Assembly: GCA_003525075.1 (NCBI GenBank)
Contig: DQFO01000008.1
Coordinates: 1 to 64,000 of the forward strand
DNA length: 64,000 nt
Source: Clostridiales bacterium
GTDB taxonomy: Bacteria; Bacillota; Clostridia; TANB77; CAG-508
Reading direction: 5' to 3'
Below the pieces are notes generated by a model, which worked only from the letters and a program-made list of their open reading frames with translations, did not search any database and was not told where the DNA came from. The translations under genes were made by a program, and so were the position numbers. Positions 1-9,371 of the stretch are shown here, piece by piece; position 1 is the first letter of the stretch; each line of letters begins with the position of its first letter.

Positions 1-21
1 TATATCAAACATTTCTTCCAT
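1..21 (-). CDS. start of a gene truncated by the left window edge
   Basis: Seven codons (MEEMFDI) read leftward and run off the window. An AGGAG Shine-Dalgarno site at 28-32 sits 6 nt before the ATG at 21, which is why I call it a true start. The product cannot be guessed from seven residues. It lies downstream of the terminator at 124-143, so it is probably transcribed separately from the 135-1365 genes. Confidence 0.6.
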
Positions 22-123
22 AGCTTTCTCCTGTTATTTTCTCTTTCGATTTTTTTCTACTTTTATTTTAACATATTGATTGTTTTTTGGAAAGTTTTTT
101 TGGATAAATTCCAATGCAAAAAA

Positions 124-143
124 ACTTGCTAACTTTAGCAAGT
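124..143 (-). terminator. rho-independent terminator after the 135-512 gene
   Basis: An 8-bp perfect stem (ACTTGCTA/TAGCAAGT) with a 4-nt loop. On the minus strand it is followed by a run of T. It overlaps the stop codon of the 135-512 gene. A T tract also follows on the plus strand, so it could work both ways. Confidence 0.75.
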
Positions 144-512
144 CTTTTTTATTAAGTTATTTTTTAAGATTGCATTAGATTTTCTTAATTGAGAAATTTG
201 TTTATCATATAAAGCACATAACATATCTACTTGCTCTTTGCTTAGTTCTTCTTCTCTTATTTTTCCGCTACGATATTGCTCCTGCAATTTTAATAATTTT
301 GTTTCTTCATTTTCTATATTTTTTATTGATTCTAAAAAAGTATTTTTTGAATTTTCTCGTATATTGCTAACTGATTCTATGCTTTCTGCACTTTCTAAAT
401 TCTCTTTTTTTTCTTTTCCAATAAAGTTAAAAAATCTAGTAAAAAAATTTTTTAACTTATAAAAAATACTATTTTCATTAATTTTTTTCAAAGATTTTTC
501 ATTATTATTCAT
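135..512 (-). CDS. hypothetical lysine/glutamate-rich helical protein
   Basis: Not recognised. The 125-residue product is highly charged and should be mostly helical: a basic, Phe-rich amphipathic stretch (KLKNFFTRFFNFIGKEKK) is followed by a long Glu/Lys coiled-coil-like tail. I chose the ATG at 512 because GGAGAG lies 13 nt upstream and the start falls just after the upstream gene's stop codon (523-525). In-frame starts at 548 and 575 would overlap that gene by up to 53 bp and lack a good ribosome site. It is translationally close to the 523-1365 gene and probably co-transcribed with it. No membrane segment or catalytic motif is seen. Confidence 0.6.
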   Translation of the reverse strand: MNNNEKSLKKINENSIFYKLKNFFTRFFNFIGKEKKENLESAESIESVSNIRENSKNTFLESIKNIENEETKLLKLQEQYRSGKIREEELSKEQVDMLCALYDKQISQLRKSNAILKNNLIKKTC

Positions 513-522
513 TTGTACATCA

Positions 523-1365
523 CTACTCTCCAATATTTTGTTGTTCATCTCGTTTTTCAATAAGAAGAAGTTCATCTCTTTCCATTTCTAAATCAGATAA
601 TTCTTCTTCTCTTTGTTGTAATTGAGATTTTTTGATATTTTCTTTTTGTAGTTGTTGAGCTCTTTCATTAAATAATTTTTTTACTTCTTTTGGGTCAATA
701 TCAACTCCATATTCTTTTAATATTGCGTCCCCTATAACAAAAGAAAAATCATTTTCACTTAATTTTCTTGAATAAAAATCTTCTCTTGCTGTATGCATTG
801 GACTTGTAGTTCCATACTTGCTTAAAACATAATCTTTTATAAATTTTTCTTTAGCCATTTCATATTTTCTATTTTCATCTAAATTTGCACCTTGCATAAG
901 AATCTGAGCTACATCTGGATTATATAATACATAGTTATGCCAGAAAGCTCCTTCTAGTCTATTTATTTTGAATTTAAAGTTACTTTTATCCAAATCTATT
1001 CTTTCATCATACACATATTGCATCAAAGCCAAAGCAAATTCACTTCTACTTAATAATCCTTCATTTTCTAAATACTTTATTGTTGGAATTAATAATTTTG
1101 AATCACATTCAGACCTCATTAATCTTCTAACATTTGATAGTATTTTACTATCTCTAATGTCATTTCTATGTTGAGTATGTAAATTCTTAAAAATCTCATT
1201 TATACAAAAACTACTCCAACTAATAATATTTTCTAAATCTCTTTTACTAATAGAATTGATATCGGGATCATAATCAGTCTTTTCTTTTTCACCAGCATAC
1301 ATTCCTATTTTATTTAATGACTCTTTTGCTTTTTCAAAAATACAACCTTCTATATCTTTTTCCAT
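523..1365 (-). CDS. hypothetical protein, helical with C-terminal coiled coil
   Basis: Not recognised. A soluble protein of 280 residues. The first ~200 residues look globular and alpha-helical with no catalytic signature I can name; the last ~60 (from about KKLFNERAQQLQ on) are a Gln/Glu/Lys-rich coiled coil. I chose the ATG at 1365 because AGAGGGG lies 8 nt upstream; an in-frame codon at 1392 has no ribosome site. It is the first gene of a two-gene unit with the 135-512 gene. There is no signal peptide or membrane segment. Confidence 0.65.
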   Translation of the reverse strand: MEKDIEGCIFEKAKESLNKIGMYAGEKEKTDYDPDINSISKRDLENIISWSSFCINEIFKNLHTQHRNDIRDSKILSNVRRLMRSECDSKLLIPTIKYLENEGLLSRSEFALALMQYVYDERIDLDKSNFKFKINRLEGAFWHNYVLYNPDVAQILMQGANLDENRKYEMAKEKFIKDYVLSKYGTTSPMHTAREDFYSRKLSENDFSFVIGDAILKEYGVDIDPKEVKKLFNERAQQLQKENIKKSQLQQREEELSDLEMERDELLLIEKRDEQQNIGE

Positions 1366-1461
1366 ATAATACCCCTCTCTATTTTTTCTCAATTATTATT
1401 AATAATAACACAAAAAAATATTTTTTCAACCATTTAGGGAAAATTTTCAGGATAACGACAT

Positions 1462-1740
1462 TAAAAATTTTTTCTGCCGCCATTATTCTGTTCCTCAATT
1501 TGAATCAATTTATCAATATACTCAGCTATAAAAATTGGCACATTCAAAATTTTTCCATTCATATCCAAATTTCTTGTTGAAAATCTAACAGAAATTTTAT
1601 TATCATTTTTTCATAAAATCTTGTTAAACTAGCATTATTACTATTTTCTCTCCAATTGAAATAATTTCATTTTTTTCTTGTATAATAAAATCTATTTTAT
1701 ATCTCTCAAATAAATATATAATAATTAGGTCTTTCTTCAT
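1462..1740 (-). pseudogene. frameshifted remnant of an unrecognised gene
   Basis: Protein-like sequence continues through three frames on the minus strand. The first piece starts at the ATG at 1740 (MKKDLIIIYLFERYKIDF...) and ends in ISIGE. A one-base shift at GGAGAGAAAA continues it as ENSNNASLTRFYEKM. A second shift at an A-rich stretch continues it as NKISVRFSTRNLDMNGKILN... to a stop at 1462. Two shifts within 280 bp suggest decay, although assembly or read error at A-runs is possible. The family is not recognised. It fills most of the gene-free stretch 1366-1837. Confidence 0.5.
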
Positions 1741-1782
1741 ATTTAAATGTTTTATCACATTTTCGCAAGTTTTTATAAAAAC

Positions 1783-1821
1783 AAAGCATAAAAACTGCCT
1801 ATACAGCAATTTTTATGCTTT
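1783..1821 (-). terminator. adhE terminator
   Basis: A 16-bp stem with one mismatch (AAAGCATAAAAA.TGC arms) and a 6-nt loop lies 17 bp after the adhE stop codon. On the minus strand GTTTTTAT follows it. Confidence 0.85.
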
Positions 1822-1837
1822 AAATCAACTCTTAAAA

Positions 1838-4438
1838 TTATTTTCCATAATAACTATCTAATAACATTTGTTTAATTTCTGAAACAAGAGGAACTCTAGG
1901 ATTTGCAGTAGTACATTGATCCTCAAAAGCTCTATCTGCTAGTAAATCAACTTTAGCCAAGAATTCTTTTTCATCAATACCTGCATCTTTAAATGATTTT
2001 GGAATATTTAATTCTTCATTCATTTTTCTTACTTCAGCAATTAAAGAATCTACACCTTCTTCAACTGTATCTGCTTTTAATCCTATCTTTCTAGCAATTG
2101 TTGCATATTTTTCATTTGCTATATAATATTCATATTTTGGCCATGATACAAATTTTGTTGGTTCTGTTGCATTATATCTAATTACATATGGTAATAATAT
2201 TGCATTAATTCTACCATGTGGTAAATGGAATTCTGCCCCTATTTTGTGAGCCATAGAGTGACATACACCTAAAAATGCATTTGTAAATGCCATACCAGCA
2301 ATTGTACTTGCATTGTGCATCTTTTCTCTTGCAATTTTATTATCTCCATGTTCATAAGCTTCTCTTAAATATTTTACAACTAATTCTGCTGCTTTTTCTG
2401 CTAATCCATCTGTATAATCTGATGCCATAACAGAAACATAAGCTTCTAATGCATGTGTTAATACATCCATTCCAGTATCTGCTGTGATTGATTTTGGTAA
2501 ACTCATAACTAAATCTGGATCAACAATTGCTACATCTGGTGTTAATTCATAATCTGCTAATGGGTATTTTTTATTTTTTACTTTATCTGTAATTACTGCA
2601 AATGATGTTACTTCTGAACCTGTTCCAGATGTTGTTGGAATTGCAACCATTTTTGCTTTTGTTCCCATTTTTGGAAATTTATAAGTACGTTTACGAATAT
2701 CCATAAATTTTAATTTTAATCCTTCTGGATCTGCATCTGGATTTTCATAGAATAACCACATTCCTTTTGCTGCATCTATTGCACTTCCTCCACCTAATGC
2801 AATTATTACATCTGGCTTAAAGTTGTTCATTGCAGATAATCCTTTGTTTACAGTTTCAAATGATGGATCTGATTCTACCTCACTAAATATCTCGCAATGT
2901 ACATGATTTTGTCTTTTTCTAATGTGATATAATATTTTATCAACATATCCAAATTTAACCATTCCTGGATCTGTAACTATAAATGCTCTTTCTATATTTG
3001 GCATTTTTTCTAAGTATGATATTGAACCTGCTTCAAAATATATTTTTTCAGGTACTTTGAACCATTGCATATTAACTCTCCTTTTTGCTACTCTTTTTAT
3101 ATTAATTAAGTTTACACTTGATACATTTGCTGTTGTTGAGTTGCTTCCATAAGATCCACATCCAAGTGTTAATGATGGCATATTTGTATTATATATGTCT
3201 CCTATTGCACCATGTGTTGATGGAGAATTTACAATAATTCTTCCTGCTTTCATTGTTTTTGAGAATTTTAATATTGTTGCTTTATCTTCTGAATGTATTA
3301 CTGCTGAATGTCCTAATCCACCATATTCTAGTAATTTTTCTGCTTTTGATATTCCTTCTTCAGAATCATTTACAATATAATATGTTAATACTGGACTTAA
3401 TTTTTCTTTAGAGAATGGATATCCTTCTCCAATTCCATCTTCATATACTACTAATACTTTTGTATCTTCAGGTACTTCAAATCCTGCTTCTCTTGCAATT
3501 GTTGCTGGACTTTGTCCTGGTACATGTGATTTTAATTTATATCCATTTTGTGAATCAAACATACTATTTTTTAGTTTTTCTTTTTCTTCTGGATTTACAA
3601 AGTAACATCCTGCTTCTCTCATTAATTTTTCAAATTCTTGATATATATCTTTATCTACTAATACAGCTTGTTCTGATGCACATATCATACCATTATCAAA
3701 AGATTTTGACATTACTAAATCATTTACTGATGTTTGTAATTTGGCTGTTTTATCTATATAACATGGTACATTTCCAGGCCCTACTCCTAATGCTGGTTTT
3801 CCACATGAATATGCTGATTTTACCATTCCTGTTCCACCTGTTGCTAATATTAAACTTACATCAGGATGGTTCATTAATAATTTTGTTGCTAATATTGATG
3901 GCTCTTCTACCCATAATATACAATTTTCTGGAGCTCCAGCTTTTACTGCTGCATCTCTTAATATTGTTGCTGCTGCAACACTACATTTTTGTGCAGATGG
4001 ATGGAATCCAAATACTATTACATTTCTTGTTTTTGCTGCTATTATAGATTTAAACATTGTTGTTGATGTTGGGTTTGTTACTGGTGTTACACCTGCTATT
4101 ATTCCAACAGGTTCTGCTATTTCTACATAACCATCTTCATCATTTTCTTTTATTATTCCTACTGTTTTTTCATGTTTTATACTATGATATACATATTCTG
4201 TTGCAAACATATTCTTTGTTATTTTGTCTTCATATATTCCTCTTCCAGTTTCTTCAACAGCCATTTTTGCTAATTCCATATGATGTTCTAATCCTGCCAT
4301 TGACATTGCTTTTGTTATATTATCAACTGTTTCTTGATCTAATTTCATATATTCTTGTGATGCTATTTTTGCTTTTCTCATTAGTTCATCTATCATTTGC
4401 TCAACTCTTGCTTCTTCTTCTGGGTTTTGATTTTCCAT
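1838..4438 (-). CDS. adhE: bifunctional acetaldehyde-CoA/alcohol dehydrogenase
   Basis: Converts acetyl-CoA to acetaldehyde and then ethanol, re-oxidising two NADH; cytoplasmic and usually forming spirosome filaments. Its 866 residues match the usual length. The N-terminal half is an aldehyde dehydrogenase with the catalytic Cys in NGMICASEQ (about residue 253). The C-terminal half is an iron-dependent alcohol dehydrogenase with GGGSAIDAAKG for NAD and the metal-binding set DTGMDVLTHALEAY...CHSMAHK...HLPHGRIN. I chose the ATG at 4438 because AAAGGA lies about 10 nt upstream; a start at 4474 has no ribosome site. It is a single-gene unit with its own promoter and terminator, and its ~135-nt leader holds a strong hairpin. 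Together with pflB it points to ethanol-forming fermentation. Confidence 0.97.
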   Translation of the reverse strand: MENQNPEEEARVEQMIDELMRKAKIASQEYMKLDQETVDNITKAMSMAGLEHHMELAKMAVEETGRGIYEDKITKNMFATEYVYHSIKHEKTVGIIKENDEDGYVEIAEPVGIIAGVTPVTNPTSTTMFKSIIAAKTRNVIVFGFHPSAQKCSVAAATILRDAAVKAGAPENCILWVEEPSILATKLLMNHPDVSLILATGGTGMVKSAYSCGKPALGVGPGNVPCYIDKTAKLQTSVNDLVMSKSFDNGMICASEQAVLVDKDIYQEFEKLMREAGCYFVNPEEKEKLKNSMFDSQNGYKLKSHVPGQSPATIAREAGFEVPEDTKVLVVYEDGIGEGYPFSKEKLSPVLTYYIVNDSEEGISKAEKLLEYGGLGHSAVIHSEDKATILKFSKTMKAGRIIVNSPSTHGAIGDIYNTNMPSLTLGCGSYGSNSTTANVSSVNLINIKRVAKRRVNMQWFKVPEKIYFEAGSISYLEKMPNIERAFIVTDPGMVKFGYVDKILYHIRKRQNHVHCEIFSEVESDPSFETVNKGLSAMNNFKPDVIIALGGGSAIDAAKGMWLFYENPDADPEGLKLKFMDIRKRTYKFPKMGTKAKMVAIPTTSGTGSEVTSFAVITDKVKNKKYPLADYELTPDVAIVDPDLVMSLPKSITADTGMDVLTHALEAYVSVMASDYTDGLAEKAAELVVKYLREAYEHGDNKIAREKMHNASTIAGMAFTNAFLGVCHSMAHKIGAEFHLPHGRINAILLPYVIRYNATEPTKFVSWPKYEYYIANEKYATIARKIGLKADTVEEGVDSLIAEVRKMNEELNIPKSFKDAGIDEKEFLAKVDLLADRAFEDQCTTANPRVPLVSEIKQMLLDSYYGK

Positions 4439-4504
4439 TTTATCTTTTTTCCTTTCTTCGTCATGCTTGAACACTATTTATGCTCAAATTAAGTTGGAAA
4501 AGAA

Positions 4505-4531
4505 TACAATTTTGGCACAGCCAAAATTGTA
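4505..4531 (-). promoter_or_regulatory. perfect hairpin in the adhE leader
   Basis: Perfect 12-bp arms (TACAATTTTGGC / GCCAAAATTGTA) around a 3-nt loop, between the adhE promoter and start codon. On the minus strand TTCTTTTCC follows, so it might act as an attenuator; it could also be a protein-binding inverted repeat. I saw no Rex-type operator. Confidence 0.55.
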
Positions 4532-4580
4532 ATTATTTTTTCAACCTTTTGACTCTCTTTTGTTTTATCTTATCCACTAT

Positions 4581-4608
4581 ATTATATAATATGTCATTTT
4601 TTTGTCAA
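4581..4608 (-). promoter_or_regulatory. adhE promoter
   Basis: Minus-strand TTGACA and TATAAT boxes, both exact consensus, with a 16-bp spacer. The predicted leader is about 135 nt. Confidence 0.75.
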
Positions 4609-4633
4609 GAATTTTAAAAAATTTTTATATCAA

Positions 4634-4662
4634 TTGAATTTTATTTTTCATAGTGGTATATT
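4634..4662 (+). promoter_or_regulatory. promoter of the Mg2+ ATPase gene
   Basis: TTGAAT and TATATT with a 17-bp spacer, about 60 bp before the start codon. It is divergent from, and 26 bp away from, the adhE promoter. Confidence 0.6.
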
Positions 4663-4722
4663 AAATATGTTTAAAATTTCAAAAGAAAAAACATAATAAA
4701 TATGAAAGGAACGTGAGAAAAT

Positions 4723-7335
4723 ATGGCAAATGACAAAAAAGATGATGTTGACATCAATAAAATTTATGGGCATCTATGCAAAATGCCCAAAGAAGAATTT
4801 TGCACAAAGTTCAAAATAAAAGAAGGTGGCCTATCTGATGAGGAAATAACATTTAGAAGGCAAAAATATGGTTTGAATGAAGTTACACAAACAAAACCAA
4901 AAAAATGGTATAATTACCTGTTTCGTAGTTTATTTACACCTTTTAATAATATATTATTGGCAATATCTTGTGTATTATATTACACAGATGTTTATTTAGC
5001 TGAAGATCCTAATTATGCAAATATTATTGTAATTCTCGTTTTAGTTACAATAAGCACTTTATTAGATTTTATATCTTCATATAGATCAAACAAGGCTGCT
5101 GAAAAACTAAAACAATTAGTTTCAACTACTGCAACAGTTATAAGAAATGGTAAAAAAGAAAAACTACCTTTTAAAGATTTAGTTTTAGGTGATACTATAT
5201 TACTTTCAGCTGGTGACATGGTTCCAGCTGATTTAAGAATTATTGAATCAAAAGATTTATATGTTGGTCAATCAAGTTTAACTGGTGAATCTGATGCAAT
5301 AAAAAAACTTGATACTACAGAACTTGATTTTGATACTGATATAGAAAATCTTTCAGATATTGATACAATATGTTTTATGGGAACAAATATTATTAGTGGT
5401 AGTGCTAAAGGTATTGTTGTATTAACTGCTGATGATACTTATTTTGGGAAAGTATCTCATACACTAACTTCAGGTAAACCTAAAACAGCCTTTCAAAAAG
5501 GTATCGAAAATATAAGTAAATTATTAATAAAATTTATGCTAATTTTAATACCTATTGTTTTTATACTTACAGTCCAAAAACATAGTATTATAACATCATT
5601 TACATTTGCTGTTGCTATTGCAATTGGTATTACACCTCTTCTATTACCTGTTATACTTTCATCTAGTTTATCAAAAGGTGCTTTACGAATGTCAAAAAAG
5701 AAAACAATTGTAAAAAAGCTTGATTCAATTCAAAGTTTTGGTGCAATGAATATTTTATGTACAGATAAAACTGGTACATTGACTGAAGATAAAATTGTTC
5801 TTGAAAAATATCTTGATATTAATGGAAATGAAGATATTAGAACTTTAAAGCATGCTTTTTTAAATAGTTATTTTCAAACTGGATTGAAAAGTAATATTGA
5901 TGAAGCTGTTATAAATCATATAAATGAACATGGTTTAAGTGAATTATCAGAAAAATATACAAAAATTGATGAAATTCCTTTTGATTTTGCAAGACGTCGT
6001 CTTTCTGTTATAGTTAGTGATGGTCAAAAAACTCAAATGATTACAAAAGGTGCTGTCGAAGAAATTTTAGGTATTTCTACGATGGTTGATTATCAAGGTA
6101 ATGTATCTCCTATAACAAATGCAATTAAAGAAAATATCAAAAAAATTACTAAAGATTTAAACAAACAGGGACTTCGTGTTGTTGCTGTTTGTCAAAAAAA
6201 TAATTTAGAAAAAACTTCTGAATTTACAGTATCAGATGAAAAAAATATGGTTTTAATTGGTTTTATAGGATTTCTTGATCCACCAAAAGAAAGTGCAAAA
6301 TCATCAATTGAAAAACTTAATAAAAATGGAATTAGAGTTATTGTTTTAACTGGTGATAATGTTGAAGTTACAAAATGTATTTGTGATAAAGTTGGTATTA
6401 AATCACCACAAATTGTTATTGGAAGTCAAATTGATAAATTACAAGATATTGCTGTAAAAAGATTATTGAAAAAGACAAATATTTTTGCAAAACTTTCTCC
6501 TATTCAAAAAGCTCGTATTGTAAGACTTTTAAGAAATACTGGAAATGTTGTTGGATATATGGGTGATGGTATAAATGATAGTCCTTCACTTATAAATTCT
6601 GATGTTGGTATTTCTGTTGATACAGCTGTTGATATTGCAAAAGAATCTGCAGATATTATTTTACTTGAGAAAGATTTACATGTTTTACTTGATGGTGTAA
6701 AAGAAGGTCGTCATACTTATGCAAATCTAATGAAATATATTAAACTTGCTGCAAGCTTTAATTTTGGTGAAGTTATGTCTGTAATTATTGCAAGTGTTAT
6801 TCTTCCATTTTTACCTGAAACACCAATTCAACTTTTAGTTGAAGGATTATTATATGATTTCGGTCAATTGACTTTACCTTTAGATAATGTTGATGAAGAA
6901 TATTTGAAAAAACCTAAAAAGTTTGATGTAAAAAGTCTAAAAAATTTTATGCTATTTATGGGACCACTTAGTTCATGTTTTGATTTAATAGTTTTTGCTT
7001 TAGTTTGGTTTACTTATGATATTCATGAACCTGCAATTTTCCAAACTATTTGGTTTATTTATAGTATTGTTTCAAACCTTGTTGGAATGCATGTTATTAG
7101 AACTGCTAAGATTCCTTTTAAAGAGAGTCATGCTTCAAAAGCTGTTTACTTTTCATCAATTTCAATTTGTATTATTGCTATGATTATACCTTTTACTTTT
7201 ATAGGTCGTGCAATTGGTCTTACTGCTCTTGCTGCTAAAGATTTCTTAGTTATTATTGGTGTTCCAATATTGTATTGTTTTGTTGCAGTTATTGCTAAAA
7301 AGATTTATATTAAGAAATATGGTGAATGGATTTAG
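4723..7335 (+). CDS. mgtA: MgtA-type magnesium-importing P-type ATPase
   Basis: A membrane pump that couples ATP hydrolysis to Mg2+ import. It is 870 residues long, against about 900 for the family. It has the N-terminal cation-ATPase domain, the TGES actuator motif (SLTGESDA), the phosphorylation motif CTDKTGTLT (Asp near residue 347), and the hinge GDGINDSPSL. The C-terminal membrane region NLMKYIKLAASFNFGEV...LLYDFGQLTLPLDNVD is the MgtA/MgtB signature and separates it from Ca2+ or Na+/K+ pumps. The ribosome site AAAGGAACGTGAG precedes the ATG. It stands alone with its own promoter, and the terminator at 7347-7364 closes it. No M-box riboswitch is evident in the short leader. Confidence 0.93.
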   Translation: MANDKKDDVDINKIYGHLCKMPKEEFCTKFKIKEGGLSDEEITFRRQKYGLNEVTQTKPKKWYNYLFRSLFTPFNNILLAISCVLYYTDVYLAEDPNYANIIVILVLVTISTLLDFISSYRSNKAAEKLKQLVSTTATVIRNGKKEKLPFKDLVLGDTILLSAGDMVPADLRIIESKDLYVGQSSLTGESDAIKKLDTTELDFDTDIENLSDIDTICFMGTNIISGSAKGIVVLTADDTYFGKVSHTLTSGKPKTAFQKGIENISKLLIKFMLILIPIVFILTVQKHSIITSFTFAVAIAIGITPLLLPVILSSSLSKGALRMSKKKTIVKKLDSIQSFGAMNILCTDKTGTLTEDKIVLEKYLDINGNEDIRTLKHAFLNSYFQTGLKSNIDEAVINHINEHGLSELSEKYTKIDEIPFDFARRRLSVIVSDGQKTQMITKGAVEEILGISTMVDYQGNVSPITNAIKENIKKITKDLNKQGLRVVAVCQKNNLEKTSEFTVSDEKNMVLIGFIGFLDPPKESAKSSIEKLNKNGIRVIVLTGDNVEVTKCICDKVGIKSPQIVIGSQIDKLQDIAVKRLLKKTNIFAKLSPIQKARIVRLLRNTGNVVGYMGDGINDSPSLINSDVGISVDTAVDIAKESADIILLEKDLHVLLDGVKEGRHTYANLMKYIKLAASFNFGEVMSVIIASVILPFLPETPIQLLVEGLLYDFGQLTLPLDNVDEEYLKKPKKFDVKSLKNFMLFMGPLSSCFDLIVFALVWFTYDIHEPAIFQTIWFIYSIVSNLVGMHVIRTAKIPFKESHASKAVYFSSISICIIAMIIPFTFIGRAIGLTALAAKDFLVIIGVPILYCFVAVIAKKIYIKKYGEWI

Positions 7336-7346
7336 AAAATTAAAGA

Positions 7347-7364
7347 CGGAATATTTTTATTCCG
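7347..7364. terminator. bidirectional terminator between mgtA and rnr
   Basis: Stem CGGAATA/TATTCCG, extendable by AAAG/CTTT across one mismatch, with a TTTT loop. It sits between convergent genes and overlaps the rnr stop codon; T-rich sequence follows on both strands. Confidence 0.8.
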
Positions 7365-9306
7365 CCTTTTCTTCACATATCTCAAAATCAATTTGTCTCA
7401 TTAATTTACTAGCATTAGCAACTCTAATTTTAACCTTATCTCCAATTTGATAAACCTTTCCAGTATGTTCACCAATAGCTTGTCTCTTTTCTTCATTGTA
7501 AATAAAATATTCATCACCTAATTTTTCGTAACGAATTAGACCTTCAACAGTATTGTCAAGTTCAACAAATATTCCAAAATTAGTAACAGATGATACAATT
7601 CCTTCATATTCTTCACCAATTTTACTTTCCATGAATTCTGCTTTCTTAATATCTTCTGCTTCTCTTTCTACTTTTGTTGCAACTCTTTCTCTTTCTGAAC
7701 AATTTTCCGCTCTCTTTTCTGCTCTTTTTTCATATTTCTTAATCCAAAAATCATTTACTAAATAATCATTATCTAAATATTTTGATATTATTCTGTGTAT
7801 GAATAAATCAGGATATCTTCTTATTGGTGATGTAAAATGGCAATAATATTTACTTGCAATTCCAAAATGTCCTTTATTTTCTGCTTCATATTTTGCAACT
7901 CTCAAAGTTCTTAATATTATATTTGATACTACTTTTTCTTCGTCTTTACCTTTTACATCTTCAAGAATTTTTGCAAATTCATTTGGATAAATAATTTCTT
8001 CTTTTGAAATTTTTATTTTATATCCAAAATTATATAATGATTTATTTAATTCTTTTACTTTATCAACATCTGGTGCTTCATGGTTTCTATATATAAATGG
8101 TGCTTGTAACCAATAAAATTTTTCAGCAACTGTTTCATTTGCAATTAGCATAAATTGTTCAATTATTTCATTTGCAAAATATGTTTCATATTTTTTTACA
8201 TCTATTGCAACACCATTTTCATCAAGTATTATTTTACTTTCTGGAATTTCAAGATTCAAATATCCATTTTCTTTTCTTTTTGCTTTTAATATATTTGCTA
8301 ATTCTGCCATTAAATCAAAATATGAAATATATTTTTCATATCTTTTTAAGACTGTTTCATCAGATCTATCTAATATTTTTTGTACATCTGTATAACACAT
8401 TCTTTCTGTTACACGTATTACACCTTTATATATATCTGATGATACTATTTTAGCTTTTGGTGTTATTTCCATTGAACATGATAATGTATATCTATCTTCA
8501 CCTGCATTTAAACTACATATTCCATTTGATAATTCTCTTGGAAGCATTGGTATTACTCTTCCTAACATATAAATACTTGTTCCTCTTAAATATGCTTCTT
8601 TATCAAGTTCTGTTTTTTCTCTTACATAATGACTTACATCTGCAATATGAACATCTAATTTATAATTGCCATTTTCCAATTTTTCTACATGTATTGCATC
8701 ATCTAAATCTTTAGCATCTTCACCATCAATTGTAAATATTATGTCATTACGCAAATCTCTTCTTCTTGGCAAATCTGATGGATCAATTTTATCTCCATAG
8801 GCTTTTGCTTCTGCAACAACCTCATCTGGAAATTTATATGGAAGTTCATATTGTTTTATTAATGATAACATGTCAACACCTGCTTCATTAATTCCGCCTA
8901 ATACTTCAATAACTTTTCCTTCTGCATTTTTTCCTTTTTCAGGATATTTTAAAATTTGAACTAATACTTTTTTCTTATCTCTGGCTTTTCCCCAATTAGC
9001 TTTTGATATAAATATATCTGTTCCAAAATTCTTATCATCAGGAACAACAAATGCAAAATTTCTACTTTTTTGAAAAGTTCCAACTACTGTATCTTTTTCA
9101 TGTCTTACTATTTTTACTATTTTACCTTCTTGCTTTTTATCTCCTTCTTTTTCTGCTATTATTTTAATTGCTACAGTATCTCCATTTAAAGCATTTTTTG
9201 AATTTTCTCTTGATATATATATTTCATCTTCTTGATCTTCTATTTTTACAAATCCAAATCCTTTTTGATTTTTCCTATATGTTCCAATTATTTCTTCTTT
9301 GCTCAT
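7357..9306 (-). CDS. rnr: ribonuclease R
   Basis: A processive 3'-5' exoribonuclease that degrades structured RNA. The 649 residues hold N-terminal cold-shock OB folds (GTYRKNQKGFGFVKIED), the RNB catalytic domain with the acidic metal cluster DGEDAKDLDDAI and the later SPIRRYPDLFIHR, and a C-terminal S1 domain (EGIVSSVTNFGIFVELDN). The ATG follows AGGAGG by 4 nt. It is the last gene of the secG-rnr pair. The usual next gene, smpB, is absent here: a terminator and a convergent gene follow. A terminator hairpin between secG and rnr suggests reduced read-through or a separate start. Confidence 0.96.
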   Translation of the reverse strand: MSKEEIIGTYRKNQKGFGFVKIEDQEDEIYISRENSKNALNGDTVAIKIIAEKEGDKKQEGKIVKIVRHEKDTVVGTFQKSRNFAFVVPDDKNFGTDIFISKANWGKARDKKKVLVQILKYPEKGKNAEGKVIEVLGGINEAGVDMLSLIKQYELPYKFPDEVVAEAKAYGDKIDPSDLPRRRDLRNDIIFTIDGEDAKDLDDAIHVEKLENGNYKLDVHIADVSHYVREKTELDKEAYLRGTSIYMLGRVIPMLPRELSNGICSLNAGEDRYTLSCSMEITPKAKIVSSDIYKGVIRVTERMCYTDVQKILDRSDETVLKRYEKYISYFDLMAELANILKAKRKENGYLNLEIPESKIILDENGVAIDVKKYETYFANEIIEQFMLIANETVAEKFYWLQAPFIYRNHEAPDVDKVKELNKSLYNFGYKIKISKEEIIYPNEFAKILEDVKGKDEEKVVSNIILRTLRVAKYEAENKGHFGIASKYYCHFTSPIRRYPDLFIHRIISKYLDNDYLVNDFWIKKYEKRAEKRAENCSERERVATKVEREAEDIKKAEFMESKIGEEYEGIVSSVTNFGIFVELDNTVEGLIRYEKLGDEYFIYNEEKRQAIGEHTGKVYQIGDKVKIRVANASKLMRQIDFEICEEKAE

Positions 9307-9340
9307 TTTTCCTCCTAAATTATGATTTAATATATAAAAG

Positions 9341-9364
9341 AAAGCAGTTCTACTGAACCGCTTT
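9341..9364 (-). terminator. terminator between secG and rnr
   Basis: 10-bp arms with a 4-nt loop. The single A-C mismatch on the plus strand becomes a G-U pair in the minus-strand RNA, and CTTTTATAT follows. It probably partly terminates the secG transcript. Confidence 0.7.
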
Positions 9365-9371
9365 TGTTAAT

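Noticed and set aside
1624..1809. A 61-residue minus-strand frame starting at 1809
   Set aside because: The start lies in the adhE terminator; only the part after 1740 looks protein-like, and it continues in another frame, so I called it part of a remnant.
3415..4470. Long plus-strand open frames opposite adhE (210 and 137 residues)
   Set aside because: They are Leu/Phe/His-rich antisense shadows of a highly conserved gene, with no ribosome site.
4475..4722. Rex operator or Mg2+ (M-box) riboswitch in the adhE-mgtA gap
   Set aside because: I found no TTGTGA-type Rex palindrome and the mgtA leader is too short for an M-box.
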